DNA of 64,000 nucleotides from Burkholderia multivorans ATCC BAA-247 (GTDB taxonomy: Bacteria > Pseudomonadota > Gammaproteobacteria > Burkholderiales > Burkholderiaceae): assembly GCF_000959525.1 (NCBI RefSeq), contig NZ_CP009832.1, positions 1,426,001 through 1,490,000 of the forward strand. The letters are read 5' to 3'. Within the stretch, counting starts at the first letter, position 1. Every line of letters begins with the position of its first letter. The position numbers and the translations under genes were made by a program. Of this stretch, positions 1 to 7,670 are shown piece after piece. The notes beneath the pieces are model-generated. The model had not been told where the DNA came from. It worked only from the letters and a program-made list of their open reading frames with translations, and ran no database searches.

Positions 1-93
1 CCGACCGTGATCGTGCAGGAAGGCGGCTATCACCTCGACAGCCTCGACGCGAACGCGCGCGCGTTCTTCGGCGGCTTCGGCGCGGCGCGCTGA
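1..93 (+). CDS. Histone deacetylase / acetylpolyamine amidohydrolase family protein, C-terminal end only
   Basis: Only the last 30 codons are inside the window; the gene begins upstream. The visible end reads PTVIVQEGGYHLDSL and then ends in FFGGFGAAR. The V-Q-E-G-G-Y segment is the conserved C-terminal motif of the class II histone deacetylase-like and acetylpolyamine amidohydrolase family, where the tyrosine helps stabilise the tetrahedral intermediate at the zinc site. In bacteria such enzymes deacetylate polyamines or other small amides. The family call rests on this motif alone, so the substrate cannot be given. Confidence 0.7.
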   Translation, partial: PTVIVQEGGYHLDSLDANARAFFGGFGAAR

Positions 94-256
94 GCGTGCC
101 GGCGGCCGGTGCGCGAAGCAGGCGCCGGGCCGATGACGACGCGACATGGGCCGGATGACCGGCCCGTGTGCGCTGGTGCGCCTGATTGAATTCGGCACTG
201 CGCGCGCCGCGACGCCGATGCGTACGGCTCGGCCGCGACGCTCGACGGTGCCGGCG

Positions 257-1462
257 TCAAGACCCCGCGGCGGCCGGCGCGCGGCGGCGCTGCATCCGCT
301 GCAGCACGACGAGCGCGAGACCGGCCGCGGCAATCAGCCCGCCGACGAGCGGCACCGCCGCATAGCCAAACCCGGCCGAAATCGCGGCGCCGCCGGCGGC
401 AGCGCCGAGCGCATTGCCGAGATTGAACGCGCCGATGTTGACGGCCGATGCGAGGCCGGGCGCCTCGGCGGCGGCGCGCATCACGCGCATCTGCAGCGGC
501 GGCACGACCGCGAACGTCGCGATGCCCCACACGAGCAGCGTCGCGGCGGCGCCTGCATGCGTCGCGGCGAGCAGCGGGAACGCGGCCATCGACACGATCA
601 ACAGCAGCAGGAAACCGATCAGGCTGCCGTCGAGCGAGCGGTCCGCGAGGCGGCCGCCCGCGACGTTGCCGATCGAGAAGCCGACGCCGATCAGCACGAG
701 CATCGCGGTCACGAAGCCGGGTGTCGCGCCGCTCAGATGCTCGAGCGTCGGTGCGACGTACGTGTACAGCGTAAACATCGCGCCGGCGCCGAGCACCGTG
801 GTCGCGAGCGCGCCGAGCACGACGGGACGCGTCAACACGGCCAGCTCGGCCCGCAGATCGGGCATCTTGCCGGCTTCGCCTTTCGGCAGCGCGGCGAACA
901 GGCCCGCAATCGCGATCAGGCCGAGCGCGGCCGTCGCCGCGAACGACATCCGCCAGCCGATGATGTGGCCGAGCCACGTCGCGGCCGGCACGCCGCCGAC
1001 GTTCGCGATCGTCAGACCCATGAACATCGTCGCGACCGCGCTGGCCTGCTTGTCGCGCGGCACGAGGCTCGCGGCGACCACCGAGCCGAGCCCGAAGAAC
1101 GCGCCGTGGTTCAGGCTCGTGACGAGGCGCGCGAGCAGCAGCGTCGTGTAGTTCGGTGCGACGGCAGACAGCAGGTTGCCGATCGTGAAGATCGTCATCA
1201 GCGCGATCAGTGCCGAACGGCGCGGGCGGCGCGCGAGCAGCAGCGTCATCAGCGGCGCGCCGGCCATCACGCCGATCGCGTATGCGCTGATCAGCATGCC
1301 GGCCTGCGGAATCGACACGTGCACGCCGTCGGCGATCACGGGCAGCAAGCCCATCGGCGAGAACTCGGTCGTGCCGATGCCGAACGCGCCGGCGGCGAGC
1401 GCCAGCAGCGGCAGCGCGGCGCTGCCGCCGGGGCGGGAAGCAGGGGAAGTCGTGGCGGTCAA
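257..1462 (-). CDS. MFS transporter, drug:H+ antiporter-1 (DHA1) type
   Basis: A 401-residue inner-membrane protein with about twelve hydrophobic segments. It has the DHA1 first-helix signature (FGIGTTEFSPMGLLP) and a loop 2-3 basic motif (LLARRPRR). Proteins of this type export drugs, arabinose-like sugars or other small molecules by proton antiport; the substrate cannot be read from sequence. I prefer the TTG start at 1462 because AGGAG lies 8 nt upstream. A second in-frame TTG at 1483 would add seven residues but sits before that ribosome-binding site. The gene is transcribed alone, downstream of the candidate small RNA or attenuator at 1648-1733, which may control it. Confidence 0.85.
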   Translation of the reverse strand: MTATTSPASRPGGSAALPLLALAAGAFGIGTTEFSPMGLLPVIADGVHVSIPQAGMLISAYAIGVMAGAPLMTLLLARRPRRSALIALMTIFTIGNLLSAVAPNYTTLLLARLVTSLNHGAFFGLGSVVAASLVPRDKQASAVATMFMGLTIANVGGVPAATWLGHIIGWRMSFAATAALGLIAIAGLFAALPKGEAGKMPDLRAELAVLTRPVVLGALATTVLGAGAMFTLYTYVAPTLEHLSGATPGFVTAMLVLIGVGFSIGNVAGGRLADRSLDGSLIGFLLLLIVSMAAFPLLAATHAGAAATLLVWGIATFAVVPPLQMRVMRAAAEAPGLASAVNIGAFNLGNALGAAAGGAAISAGFGYAAVPLVGGLIAAAGLALVVLQRMQRRRAPAAAGS

Positions 1463-1647
1463 GCGATGTACTCCTGTAAGCAATGGGCAACGGAACGGCG
1501 CCGTTGCGGACAGCCTGCATTGTGCTCGTCCGACTTTTGCGGAAAAAGCCGTATCGGGACGAAACTCTCTTGAATCGATATCAAGAATGGCGGCGCACCG
1601 CCGCTGCCGCGCGGGCGCGGGACGGGCGTCGGCGCGCCGGCGCGGAC

Positions 1648-1722
1648 AAAAAAAACCCCGGCCACAGGGGGACCGTGACCAGGGAGGAAAGGCATCCTCT
1701 CTTTGGCACGAGGGTGGATGCG
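1648..1722 (-). ncRNA. Candidate small RNA or transcription attenuator with an anti-Shine-Dalgarno stretch
   Basis: Read on the minus strand, a TATACT hexamer (1728-1733) is followed by a GCATCC/GGATGC hairpin (about 1693-1720), a short linker CTTTCCT leading into CCC, and an intrinsic terminator. The terminator pairs CCCTGGTCAC with GTGGCCGGGG (ten pairs including wobbles, nine-base loop) and ends in eight T. The TTTCCTCCC stretch is the exact complement of a strong ribosome-binding site, as in known trans-acting small RNAs of other bacteria. The element also lies about 185 nt upstream of the MFS gene on the same strand, so it could instead be a leader terminator. The -35 box is poor. Confidence 0.5.
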
Positions 1723-1727
1723 CGCGC

Positions 1728-1733
1728 AGTATA
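1728..1733 (-). promoter_or_regulatory. Possible -10 box of the small RNA / leader
   Basis: TATACT on the minus strand matches five of six bases of the sigma-70 -10 consensus and lies in an unusually AT-rich patch. The hexamer 17 bases upstream (TTTCAA) is a poor -35 match. A start near 1721 would begin just before the first hairpin of the small RNA. Confidence 0.4.
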
Positions 1734-1755
1734 TTTCGCGACGTAACGATTTGAA

Positions 1756-2107
1756 ATGTCGTTAAACGGCCGTTTTTGGTGCCAATTCGTCATCCGAATA
1801 GCGCGTGCGGCCAGCGCGCGGGCGGCGCGGCGTGCCAGCGGCGCGGGGCAGCAGCATCGCGCGGCCGTACGAGCTCACGCCGGGTCCATGGCCGCACACG
1901 GGCGCGCGCCGACGAAGCGTCCCAACGGCGAGCCGGTCCGGGCGCAATCGAATTGGGATGGGGATTGGAATTTGGATGAGCCGCGCGCCGGCGTTACGGC
2001 CGGGCGCGGGCAGACCGCCACGCACGGCCTTCCATCGGACGAATGGCCTGGCGGCAATGTCCGCCCGCCGTGCGGGCCGGCGAGGCGGCGGCTTTCGGCC
2101 GGGCCGC
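1756..2107. other. Intergenic stretch without a recognisable gene
   Basis: About 350 bp between the small-RNA region and the DUF2242 gene. Open frames are present on both strands because of the high GC, but none has a start with a ribosome-binding site or a recognisable domain, and their translations are arginine-rich as expected of out-of-frame GC-rich DNA. Confidence 0.6.
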
Positions 2108-3223
2108 TCAGTGCGCGCCAGGCGCGCCAGGCGCGCTGGCGCCCGACGGCGCCGATGCGACGGCGGGGCTGTCGGCGGCCGGTGCGTTGACGGTCGGTGT
2201 CTGCGACGCGTCATTCCGTGCGGCGGGCGCCGCAGCAGGTGCTGCCGATGACGGCGTCGAAACGGCCGGCGTCGACGCGGCGGGCGCCGGCGCAGCCTTC
2301 GAAGAAGCGGGCGCTGCCGGAGAAGCGCCGGCCGGAGCCGATGCCGGCGCAGGCGCCGCACCGGACGGCGAGACCGAAGCAGGCGCCGAAGCCGCGCCCG
2401 GCGTTGCCGCGGGCGCTGCGTGGCCGGGCGCCGACACGGGCGCTGCCGACGACGCGGCCGCACCCGTCGCCGCCGGCGCGATCACGGCCGGCGCGGTCGA
2501 CACGGCCGCTGCCCCGGCCGCAGGCGCGGCGGTCGGCGTCGACAGCGGCACCGGCGCGGCAGGCGGCGTCGGCACGATCGGCGTCGTCATCTTCATCGGC
2601 TCGCCCTGCGGCGTCGGCGCCGGTTCGGGCAGCGGCGTGACGGCTTCCTTTTCGGCCGCCTTCACGGCCGCACGGTCGCGGCGCGCGGGATCGACCTTCA
2701 GGAAATGCTCGACGAGATTGAAGAAGCGCTCGTAGAACACGCCGGCCGGAATCGTCTCGCTCGCGGTCTTCACGAGCGCGTCGTCGCTCGAGCCGATCGG
2801 CAGCGACAGCGAGCCGAACACGCTGAGCCCGACGCTGGCCGACGTATTCGACTTCTTCAGCGTGTAGCGGTCCTGTACCGCGTTCACGTACGCGATGCTC
2901 GACGAGCCGTCCGCATTCGCGTCGGCGCAGACGACGTGAAACTCGATCACGACGTGCATGTCGTTGCTCGGCTGGAAATTCTTGCTGCCGTCGACCGCGT
3001 CGTTACGCGACGACGACACGACATAGCCCTGGCTCAGCAGTGCGCGCCGCGCGGCTTCGCAGGTGGCGTCGGAATTCGCATGGAACGTGTGCGCATACGG
3101 GCTGGTCGTCGCGTCGAATTGTTCCTGCTGGTAGATCGGTTTGGGCGGCGACGAGCACGCCGCGAGCACGGCCGCGGCCGCGAGCGCGCACGAAACGGGA
3201 AACAGGCGGAATCGGTTGTGCAT
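2108..3223 (-). CDS. DUF2242 family lipoprotein with a long Ala/Pro/Ser-rich tail
   Basis: A 371-residue envelope protein. The N-terminus is a lipoprotein signal (MHNRFRLFPVSC..., then VLAAC) with the lipidated cysteine at residue 23. Residues about 30-205 form the DUF2242 domain, which contains segments such as HTFHANSDATCEAARRAL and ASVGLSVFGSLSLPIGSSDD. The remainder, about 160 residues, is a low-complexity Ala/Pro/Ser/Val chain that is probably extended and could span periplasm or peptidoglycan. The start at 3223 is chosen because the signal peptide begins there; the longer frame adds an arginine-rich leader. The function of DUF2242 is unknown. The gene appears to be a single transcription unit. 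Confidence 0.85.
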   Translation of the reverse strand: MHNRFRLFPVSCALAAAAVLAACSSPPKPIYQQEQFDATTSPYAHTFHANSDATCEAARRALLSQGYVVSSSRNDAVDGSKNFQPSNDMHVVIEFHVVCADANADGSSSIAYVNAVQDRYTLKKSNTSASVGLSVFGSLSLPIGSSDDALVKTASETIPAGVFYERFFNLVEHFLKVDPARRDRAAVKAAEKEAVTPLPEPAPTPQGEPMKMTTPIVPTPPAAPVPLSTPTAAPAAGAAAVSTAPAVIAPAATGAAASSAAPVSAPGHAAPAATPGAASAPASVSPSGAAPAPASAPAGASPAAPASSKAAPAPAASTPAVSTPSSAAPAAAPAARNDASQTPTVNAPAADSPAVASAPSGASAPGAPGAH

Positions 3224-3373
3224 GGCGTCTTTCAAAAGGCTCGGCGAGATGCCGCGCGCAGGGGGCCGGCGCGGCGCGCGAAGGCCGTCGCGCAACGGCG
3301 GGGCCGGGTCGCAGGCGCGGCAATCGCGTATGGCCGGGGCGTCATTATAGTTTCGTTTGACGTCGCGCTCGTT

Positions 3374-4267
3374 TCAGCGGTCCGGCGCCGGACGCGCGGA
3401 GGCGAGCAGGCGCGCCGTCAGCGGATGATGCTCGCCGCGCCGCGAGCGGATCGCGTGAATCTCCTCGGTCACGTCGCCGGCGCGCCCGAGCCGCCGCAGC
3501 CCGCGCAGCAGCGTCGCATCGTTCGCGCCCAGTTCGCTGAGCGGAAACACGCCGAGCCCGCGCGCCGCGAACACGGCCATCAGTGCGCTGTCCTCGAATT
3601 CGCCCACCACGCGCGGCACGATCCGCTCCGCCTCGAACCAGCGGTCGAGCCGTGCGCGCAGCGCCGAATGCGCGGTGGGCAGCAGCACCGGCAGCTCGGC
3701 GAGCGTGTGCGGAAAGCGCTGGCGCGCCGCGGGCGTGACGAGCGCCGCGGGGCCATACCAGTCGACCGGCGACGCGACGAGCCGCTCGCTCGTCACGCGC
3801 AGGTTCGATCCGGACGGCGCACCCTGGCCGGCGAGCACGAGATCCAGATGGTGCAGCGCGAGTTCGGCGAGCAGTGCGTCGTGCTCGCCGTCGTGGCATA
3901 GCAGCCGCAGCGTCGGCGTGTCGAGCACCGGCGCCAGCACCGCGTGCGCGGCGAGCTTCGAGATACCGTCCGCGAGGCCCACCGCGAGTCGCACGGTCGG
4001 CTGGCTCGCCGCCGCGCGCACTTCGTCCGGAATCAGCCGGCCCATCTCGAAGATCGCTTCCGCGCGTGCGTAGGCGGCCTGCCCGGCGTCGGTCATCGCG
4101 ACGCCGCGCCCGGCCGGGCGCAGCAACGCATGGCCGAGCGATTTCTCGAGCTCGCGCACCTGCGCGCTGATGGTCTGCACGGCCATGTCGAGCCGTTCGG
4201 CCGCGCGCGCGAAGCCGCCTTCCTTCACGACGACCCAGAAGTAGTAGAGATGGCGGAAATTCAGCAT
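3374..4267 (-). CDS. LysR-type transcriptional regulator, NhaR-like
   Basis: A 297-residue LysR regulator. The N-terminal winged helix begins MLNFRHLYYFWVVVKEGGF and continues with the recognition helix AVQTISAQVRELEKSLG. The HLYYFW(V/M)V start is characteristic of the NhaR branch, which in enterobacteria activates the Na+/H+ antiporter NhaA. The C-terminal two thirds is the periplasmic-binding-protein-like effector domain. It is transcribed divergently from the TerC gene, with a strong inverted repeat between the two, so it may autoregulate and control terC. No antiporter gene is adjacent, so the effector could be Na+, pH or something else. Confidence 0.85.
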   Translation of the reverse strand: MLNFRHLYYFWVVVKEGGFARAAERLDMAVQTISAQVRELEKSLGHALLRPAGRGVAMTDAGQAAYARAEAIFEMGRLIPDEVRAAASQPTVRLAVGLADGISKLAAHAVLAPVLDTPTLRLLCHDGEHDALLAELALHHLDLVLAGQGAPSGSNLRVTSERLVASPVDWYGPAALVTPAARQRFPHTLAELPVLLPTAHSALRARLDRWFEAERIVPRVVGEFEDSALMAVFAARGLGVFPLSELGANDATLLRGLRRLGRAGDVTEEIHAIRSRRGEHHPLTARLLASARPAPDR

Positions 4268-4275
4268 CGGTCGAA

Positions 4276-4326
4276 ACTTCGTAAAAACCGAACCAAAAAT
4301 CAGATTCTCGCTGATTTTTACGAAGT
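4276..4326. repeat. Nested inverted repeat between the NhaR-like and terC genes
   Basis: A perfect 12-bp inverted repeat (ACTTCGTAAAAA at 4276-4287, TTTTTACGAAGT at 4315-4326) encloses a second perfect 9-bp inverted repeat (AAAAATCAG at 4295-4303, CTGATTTTT at 4311-4319). The two share the right-hand arm, so only one can form at a time. The region is far more AT-rich than its surroundings. It may be the regulator's operator or a leader structure in the terC transcript. Confidence 0.7.
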
Positions 4327-4374
4327 GTGTCGCGCAGTATGATCGGCACTTTCCACTTTCATGGGCCCGTTTTC

Positions 4375-5142
4375 ATGGACACCCTGCTGACGCTTGCCGC
4401 CGATCCTGCCGTCTGGGCAGCGCTTCTGACGCTCGTCGTGATGGAGATCGTGCTCGGCATCGACAACCTGATCTTCATTTCGATTCTCAGCAACAAGCTG
4501 CCGGAGGCGCAGCGCGCACGCACGCAGCGGCTCGGGATCGGCCTCGCGCTCGTGATGCGGCTCGCACTGCTCGGCACCGTCGCGTGGATCGCGCGGCTGA
4601 CCGAGCCGGTATTCACGCTCTTCGATCACGCGTTTTCGTGGCGCGACATGATTCTGCTGTCGGGCGGCCTGTTCCTCGTATGGAAGGCGACGACCGAGAT
4701 CCACCACCACGTGTCGCACGACGGCGGCGAGGCGCACGCGTCGGGTGGGGCGGCCGGCCTGACGATGTGGGCCGCGGTCGGGCAGATCCTGATGCTCGAC
4801 ATCGTGTTCTCGATCGACAGCATCGTGACCGCCATCGGCATGACCGAACACGTGCCGATCATGTTTATCGCCGTGATTGCCGCGGTGACCGTGATGCTGT
4901 TCGCCGCGCAGCCGCTCGCGCGCTTCATCGACCGCAACCCGACCATCGTGATGCTCGCGCTGTCGTTCCTCGTCGTGATCGGGATGACGCTGATCGCCGA
5001 AGGGTTCGGCTCGCACGTGCCGAAGGGTTACATCTACGCGGCGATGGCTTTTTCCGCCTTCGTCGAAGGGATGAACATGCTCGCGCGCCGCGCGAAGGCG
5101 AAGCGCGCGGCACGTGTCGAAGCACATGTCGAAGGCCGCTGA
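4375..5142 (+). CDS. TerC family integral membrane protein
   Basis: A 255-residue inner-membrane protein of the TerC / YgdQ-YkoY family with about seven to eight transmembrane helices. Both conserved acidic motifs are present: EIVLGIDN near residue 24 and DIVFSIDSI in the second half. A histidine- and glycine-rich cytoplasmic loop ([18 protein letters not shown]) separates the two halves. Family members have been linked to tellurite resistance and to Mn2+ export; metal transport is inferred, not shown. I chose the ATG at 4375 because the hydrophobic sequence starts there; upstream in-frame starts at 4327 and 4339 overlap or abut the inverted repeat. The NhaR-like regulator is divergent. Confidence 0.85.
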   Translation: MDTLLTLAADPAVWAALLTLVVMEIVLGIDNLIFISILSNKLPEAQRARTQRLGIGLALVMRLALLGTVAWIARLTEPVFTLFDHAFSWRDMILLSGGLFLVWKATTEIHHHVSHDGGEAHASGGAAGLTMWAAVGQILMLDIVFSIDSIVTAIGMTEHVPIMFIAVIAAVTVMLFAAQPLARFIDRNPTIVMLALSFLVVIGMTLIAEGFGSHVPKGYIYAAMAFSAFVEGMNMLARRAKAKRAARVEAHVEGR

Positions 5143-5214
5143 GCGCAGTGTGCCGCCACGGCGGCACGCGTCGCGCGGCGGGTCGTTCACCGTTGCCGCA
5201 AGGAGGGCACGACG

Positions 5215-5481
5215 ATGAAATGTCCGGTCTGCAAAACCCCCGATCTGCTGATGGCCGAGCGCCAGTCGATCGAGATCGATTACTGTCCCGATTGCCGCGG
5301 CGTGTGGCTCGATCGCGGCGAGCTCGACAAGCTGATTGCGCGCGACAGGGGCGACGCGCCGCCGCCGCGGTACGAAGCACGCGATGATCGCCGCGACGAC
5401 GGCCGCGCGTACGACGATCGGCGCAGGCATGACGATCGGCGCCGCCGCAAGTCGGTGTTCGATTTGTTCGATTTCGACTGA
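5215..5481 (+). CDS. Zinc-ribbon protein of the zf-TFIIB family
   Basis: An 88-residue protein. Residues 1-42 are a zinc ribbon: CPVC near the N-terminus, then YCPDCRGVWLDRGEL, with the four zinc cysteines and the family's GVWLDRGEL signature. Residues 43-88 are highly charged and rich in Arg and Asp, ending in SVFDLFDFD, which suggests a flexible tail with a short hydrophobic end. A strong AAGGAGG precedes the ATG. The gene lies 72 bp after terC and may be cotranscribed; a terminator follows at once. The cellular role of these proteins is not known. Confidence 0.85.
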   Translation: MKCPVCKTPDLLMAERQSIEIDYCPDCRGVWLDRGELDKLIARDRGDAPPPRYEARDDRRDDGRAYDDRRRHDDRRRRKSVFDLFDFD

Positions 5482-5512
5482 CGGTTGCGTACGCGAATCT
5501 CGCGGTCGACAA

Positions 5513-5547
5513 AAAGCCCCGCCGAAGGCGAACGCCGGCGGGGCTTT
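5513..5547. terminator. Bidirectional intrinsic terminator
   Basis: The 11-bp perfect stem AAAGCCCCGCC / GGCGGGGCTTT has A-runs on one side and T-runs on the other. It sits between the convergent zinc-ribbon and hsp20 genes and can end transcription from both. Confidence 0.85.
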
Positions 5548-5580
5548 CATCTTGTGCGCCGCGACGCGGCGCGCGATCGC

Positions 5581-5994
5581 TTACGCGTCGCCGGCGATCA
5601 CGTCGATCCGGCGCGGCCGCGCTTCTTCGCGGCGCGGGATCGTCAGCGTCAGTACGCCGTCGCGCAGGCTCGCGTCGATCTTCGACGTGTCGAGATCGGG
5701 GCTCAGCACGAAACTGCGCGCAAAGCGCGGCGCGCGCACTTCGACGTGCCGCACGCGCAGTTCGGCCGGCGTATCGATGCGTGCTTCGGCCTCGATCGTC
5801 AGCGTGTTGTCGTGCACCTTCACGTCGAGGTTCTCGCGCGGCACGCCGGGCAGGTCGGCCCAGAGCGTCACACGCTGGCTGTCTTCGGCGATGTCGACGG
5901 CCGGTACGACGGCCGGCCGGCGTCCGGCCGCTTCGGCGGCCGCCGTCGGCGTGGTGTCCGGATCGCGTTCGGTGAGGGTCTGATTCGTGTTCAT
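5581..5994 (-). CDS. Small heat shock protein, Hsp20 / alpha-crystallin family (second of a pair)
   Basis: A 137-residue small heat shock protein. A short variable N-terminus is followed by the alpha-crystallin domain from about residue 33 (VDIAEDSQRVTLWADLPGV) to the closing motif SLRDGVLTLTIPRRE, which contains the conserved G-V-L beta-9 edge, and then a brief C-terminal extension. Such proteins bind unfolding proteins as oligomers and hand them to DnaK. GGAGG stands 8 nt before the ATG at 5994. The gene follows the other hsp20 gene by only 16 bp and shares its heat-shock promoter. Confidence 0.93.
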   Translation of the reverse strand: MNTNQTLTERDPDTTPTAAAEAAGRRPAVVPAVDIAEDSQRVTLWADLPGVPRENLDVKVHDNTLTIEAEARIDTPAELRVRHVEVRAPRFARSFVLSPDLDTSKIDASLRDGVLTLTIPRREEARPRRIDVIAGDA

Positions 5995-6010
5995 CGCAGG
6001 GTCCTCCGGA

Positions 6011-6451
6011 TTACTGAACAGTGATCGCACGCGGCTTCGAGGCTTCGCGGCGACCGACGCGGATCAGCAGGCAGCCGTTTTCGTAGCGCGCGGTGACGTT
6101 GTCGGGATCGGCGTTCTGCGGCAGCTCGACGACGCGCCGGAACGTGCCGTGAAAGCGCTCCTGCGCGTAGGTGCGCACGTCGTCGCCTTCGCCGCGCGGC
6201 GCGGGCTTGCGCTCGCCGCTGATCGTCAGCAGCTCCTTGTCGATCGACACGTCGAAATCGCCGGCTGCCATGCCGGGCGCGAACGCGACGATCTCGATCG
6301 CATCGTCGGTCGCGCCGATGTTCAGCGCGGGAAAGACGTTCGGCCGCACCGCGCGGATCGCGGACGGAAGCTCGCCGAACAGGCTCGCCATCTGCCGCTG
6401 CATGCGCGCGAATTCGTCGAACAGGTCGTTGCCGAAATGGATACCGCTCAT
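6011..6451 (-). CDS. Small heat shock protein, Hsp20 / alpha-crystallin family (first of a pair)
   Basis: A 146-residue IbpA-type small heat shock protein. The N-terminal arm (MSGIHFGNDLFDEFARMQRQ) carries phenylalanines used for oligomerisation. The alpha-crystallin domain runs from about residue 40 to the family motif ARYENGCLLIRVGRRE near the end. GGAGG lies 6 nt upstream of the ATG at 6451. It is the first gene of a two-gene unit with the downstream hsp20. The two proteins are diverged, so they may form hetero-oligomers with a division of labour as IbpA and IbpB do; that is inference. Confidence 0.93.
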   Translation of the reverse strand: MSGIHFGNDLFDEFARMQRQMASLFGELPSAIRAVRPNVFPALNIGATDDAIEIVAFAPGMAAGDFDVSIDKELLTISGERKPAPRGEGDDVRTYAQERFHGTFRRVVELPQNADPDNVTARYENGCLLIRVGRREASKPRAITVQ

Positions 6452-6577
6452 GATGGTCCTCCGGAACTCGATTGCTCCATACGCGGGAGACGCAGCGGTG
6501 CGGCATCGGCCGCGACCGGCTGCTTCCGCCGGGTCGAAACGGGCAGCGCGCGGGGCGCGGCTGCGGCGTAACGCGTA

Positions 6578-6604
6578 ATTAGTGGCCGCGCGGCGCATTT
6601 CAAG
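6578..6604 (-). promoter_or_regulatory. Probable sigma-32 heat-shock promoter of the hsp20 pair
   Basis: On the minus strand CTTGAAA (6598-6604) is an exact match to the sigma-32 -35 box. After a 12-base spacer, CCACTAAT (6578-6585) resembles the -10 element. The leader to the first hsp20 start would be about 120 nt. Confidence 0.6.
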
Positions 6605-6673
6605 GGCGGCGCGCGCGCCCGTTTCGATGCGACAATCGCCTCGCCATCAACGGATCATGGAGACGGGACGCAC

Positions 6674-7591
6674 ATGGACATTCAACGCATCGCGATCGTC
6701 GGCACCGGCGTGATCGGCGCGAGCTGGACGGCTTTCTATCTGGCGAAGGGCTTCGACGTCGTCGCGACCGATCCCGCGCCGCAGGCCGACGCGCGGCTGC
6801 GCGAATCGCTGGCCGCGTTTCTCGGCGACGACGCCGACGCGGCGTGCGCACGGCTCGCGTTCGACGCCGATCTCGTGCGCGCGCTCGACGGCGTCGATTT
6901 CGTGCAGGAAAACGGCCCCGAGCGGCTCGACCTCAAGCGCGCGCTGTACCGCCAGATGGACGACGTGCTGCCCGCGCACGTGCCGATCGCGTCGAGCTCG
7001 TCGGGACTCAAGATGTCGGATATCCAGACCGCGTGCGAGCAGCATCCGGAACGCTGCCTGATCGCGCATCCGTTCAATCCGCCGCATCTGATTCCGCTCG
7101 TCGAGCTGGTCGGCGGCGAGGCGACCGACGCGGCCGTGATCGAACGCGCGAAGGCGTTCTACGATGCGCTCGGCAAGGTCACGATCGTGCTGAACAAGGA
7201 GATGGCCGGGCACGTCGCGAACCGGCTCGCGGCGGCGCTGTTTCGCGAGGTGTATCACCTCGTCGGCGAAGGCGTGGTGAGCGTCGCCGATGCGGACAAG
7301 GCCGTCGCGTGGGGACCCGGGCTGCGCTGGGCGCTGATGGGGCAGTGCCTGACCTATCACCTCGGCGGCGGCGCGGGCGGGATCGCGCATTTTCTCGAGC
7401 ATCTGTCGGGCCCGATGACGAGCTGGTGGAACGACCTCGGCACGCCGTCGTTCGATCCGGAGGTCGATCGCAAGCTGATCGACGCGTTGCGCGCGATCCA
7501 GGGCGACCGCTCGATGCAGGCGCTGGCCGCCGAGCGCGACCGGCTGCTCGTCGAGCTGATCGACGCGCGGCGCCGCAGTTTCCTGCCGTAA
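6674..7591 (+). CDS. 3-hydroxyacyl-CoA dehydrogenase family NAD-dependent oxidoreductase (L-carnitine dehydrogenase / lambda-crystallin-like)
   Basis: A 305-residue cytoplasmic dehydrogenase. The Rossmann domain begins MDIQRIAIVGTGVIGASW, with the G-x-G-x-x-G dinucleotide motif and an acidic residue after strand 2 (VVATD) that favours NAD. The catalytic histidine is in RCLIAHPFNPPHLIPLVE, the family signature. The C-terminal helical domain, from about residue 185, contains VANRLAAALFREVYHLVGEGV. The length matches stand-alone L-carnitine or L-gulonate dehydrogenases rather than the multifunctional fatty-acid enzyme. No carnitine genes are adjacent, so the substrate remains open. The upstream hsp20 gene is divergent. 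Confidence 0.8.
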   Translation: MDIQRIAIVGTGVIGASWTAFYLAKGFDVVATDPAPQADARLRESLAAFLGDDADAACARLAFDADLVRALDGVDFVQENGPERLDLKRALYRQMDDVLPAHVPIASSSSGLKMSDIQTACEQHPERCLIAHPFNPPHLIPLVELVGGEATDAAVIERAKAFYDALGKVTIVLNKEMAGHVANRLAAALFREVYHLVGEGVVSVADADKAVAWGPGLRWALMGQCLTYHLGGGAGGIAHFLEHLSGPMTSWWNDLGTPSFDPEVDRKLIDALRAIQGDRSMQALAAERDRLLVELIDARRRSFLP

Positions 7592-7670
7592 CGGCGAAGC
7601 GGCGCGCGTGCCGCGTCCTTGCCGATCGCACGACGGCCGCCGTGCGACGGCGGCCATGCGACACCGCCCG

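Noticed and set aside
1681-1755. AGGGAGGAAAGG on the plus strand as a ribosome-binding site for a small plus-strand gene
   Set aside because: The only nearby start, at 1718, gives a peptide of about 12 residues. The minus-strand hairpins and T-tract fit an RNA element better.
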